64,000 bases of DNA from Exilibacterium tricleocarpae (GTDB lineage: Bacteria > Pseudomonadota > Gammaproteobacteria > Pseudomonadales > Cellvibrionaceae), in the NCBI RefSeq assembly GCF_007004655.1, contig NZ_ML660102.1, positions 89,854 to 153,853 on the forward strand, read 5' to 3'. Of the stretch, positions 63,875 to 64,000 are shown in pieces; the stretch's first letter is position 1, and each line of letters begins with the position of its first letter. Both the position numbers and the translations under genes were made by a program. A model generated the notes under the pieces. That model saw only the letters and a program-made list of their open reading frames with translations, did not search any database and had not been told where the DNA came from.

Positions 63875-64000
63875 CTAGGGCCTGTTCACACTAATCAGCC
63901 TGTCGGCGATCAGTGAAAAGTTAATGAAAAACCTGAAAACCACATCAAGCTTGTCGAATCGGCTAAAGATTCTTCGGAATCCTTTCAGGCGTCGAAACAG
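63875..64000 (-). mobile_element. 3' end of an IS5-family transposase gene and element end
   Basis: The last 126 bp encode, on the minus strand, LFRRLKGFRRIFSRFDKLDV followed by a short hydrophobic tail and a stop at 63875. This is the C-terminus of IS5/IS427-type transposases (the FRR-K-FRR-FDK motif with the final catalytic region). The sequence GGGCCTGTTCACACTAA at 63878-63894 looks like the terminal inverted repeat. The rest lies beyond the window. Confidence 0.75.

Noticed and set aside
1..64000. CRISPR arrays, tRNA or rRNA genes
   Set aside because: No regularly spaced repeats, no TPsiC/acceptor-stem patterns and no rRNA-like stretches were seen on reading either strand.

Overview
The window looks like chromosome of a facultatively anaerobic, probably marine or plant-polymer-degrading gammaproteobacterium. 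The evidence is a complete narK1-narK2-narGHJI nitrate respiration operon, many TonB-dependent receptors, and a secreted GH16-CBM10-CBM6 enzyme of the kind common in Cellvibrio/Teredinibacter relatives. No rRNA or tRNA gene was seen. The taxon is an inference; nothing in the window fixes it.

Layout. 1-1.2 kb: the 3' part of an enolase-superfamily gene cut by the window edge. 1.2-12.9 kb: the nar operon on the minus strand, with a divergent regulator that fuses a NIT nitrate-sensing domain to a Crp/Fnr module; an FNR-type box lies between them. 13-18.6 kb: ordinary single genes (ArsR repressor, glutathione transferase, FAD-linked oxidase, Crp/Fnr regulator, S41 lipoprotein peptidase). 18.8-20.3 kb: the polysaccharidase.

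20.5-39.8 kb is the most interesting part: a probable zinc-limitation island. Three Zur-like palindromes sit at the three promoter regions. The first (28.42 kb) lies between ATP-grasp ligase / DUF364 / MFS / two TonB receptors (minus) and GHMP kinase / fold-type-II PLP enzyme / DUF418 (plus). The gene content reads as make, export and re-import of a small chelator (a candidate zincophore) without NRPS, NIS or nicotianamine-type synthases. The second (33.69 kb) lies between an FtsX-type ABC pair and a DUF3299 lipoprotein. The third (39.77 kb) heads a COG0523 GTPase relic, DUF1826, DUF2796 (His-rich) and a NosF-like ABC with two DUF3526 permeases.

40-45.3 kb: a LysE exporter, a crystallin-phospholipase C-like secreted protein and two tandem RTX-type secreted proteins. 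45.8-48.5 kb: two genes I do not recognise, abutting a truncated arsC of an arsR-arsI-arsC operon. 49.7-58.6 kb: a hipA relic, a broken ZnuD-like receptor with its own Zur-like box, and a second TonB receptor / ABC / DUF3526 / DUF3526 operon, again behind a Zur-like box and parallel to the ABC set at 34.5-37.9 kb. 58.8-64 kb: AbiEii and Fic remnants, a LysM lytic transglycosylase, a hipBA operon and the end of an IS5-type element.

The right half is rich in decay: a COG0523 deletion, a ZnuD frameshift, a cut arsC, two AbiEii relics, a Fic fragment and a hipA scar. This suggests repeated insertion and deletion around the zinc and arsenic genes. All functional calls come from reading the sequence and from recalled family knowledge; no database search was run.
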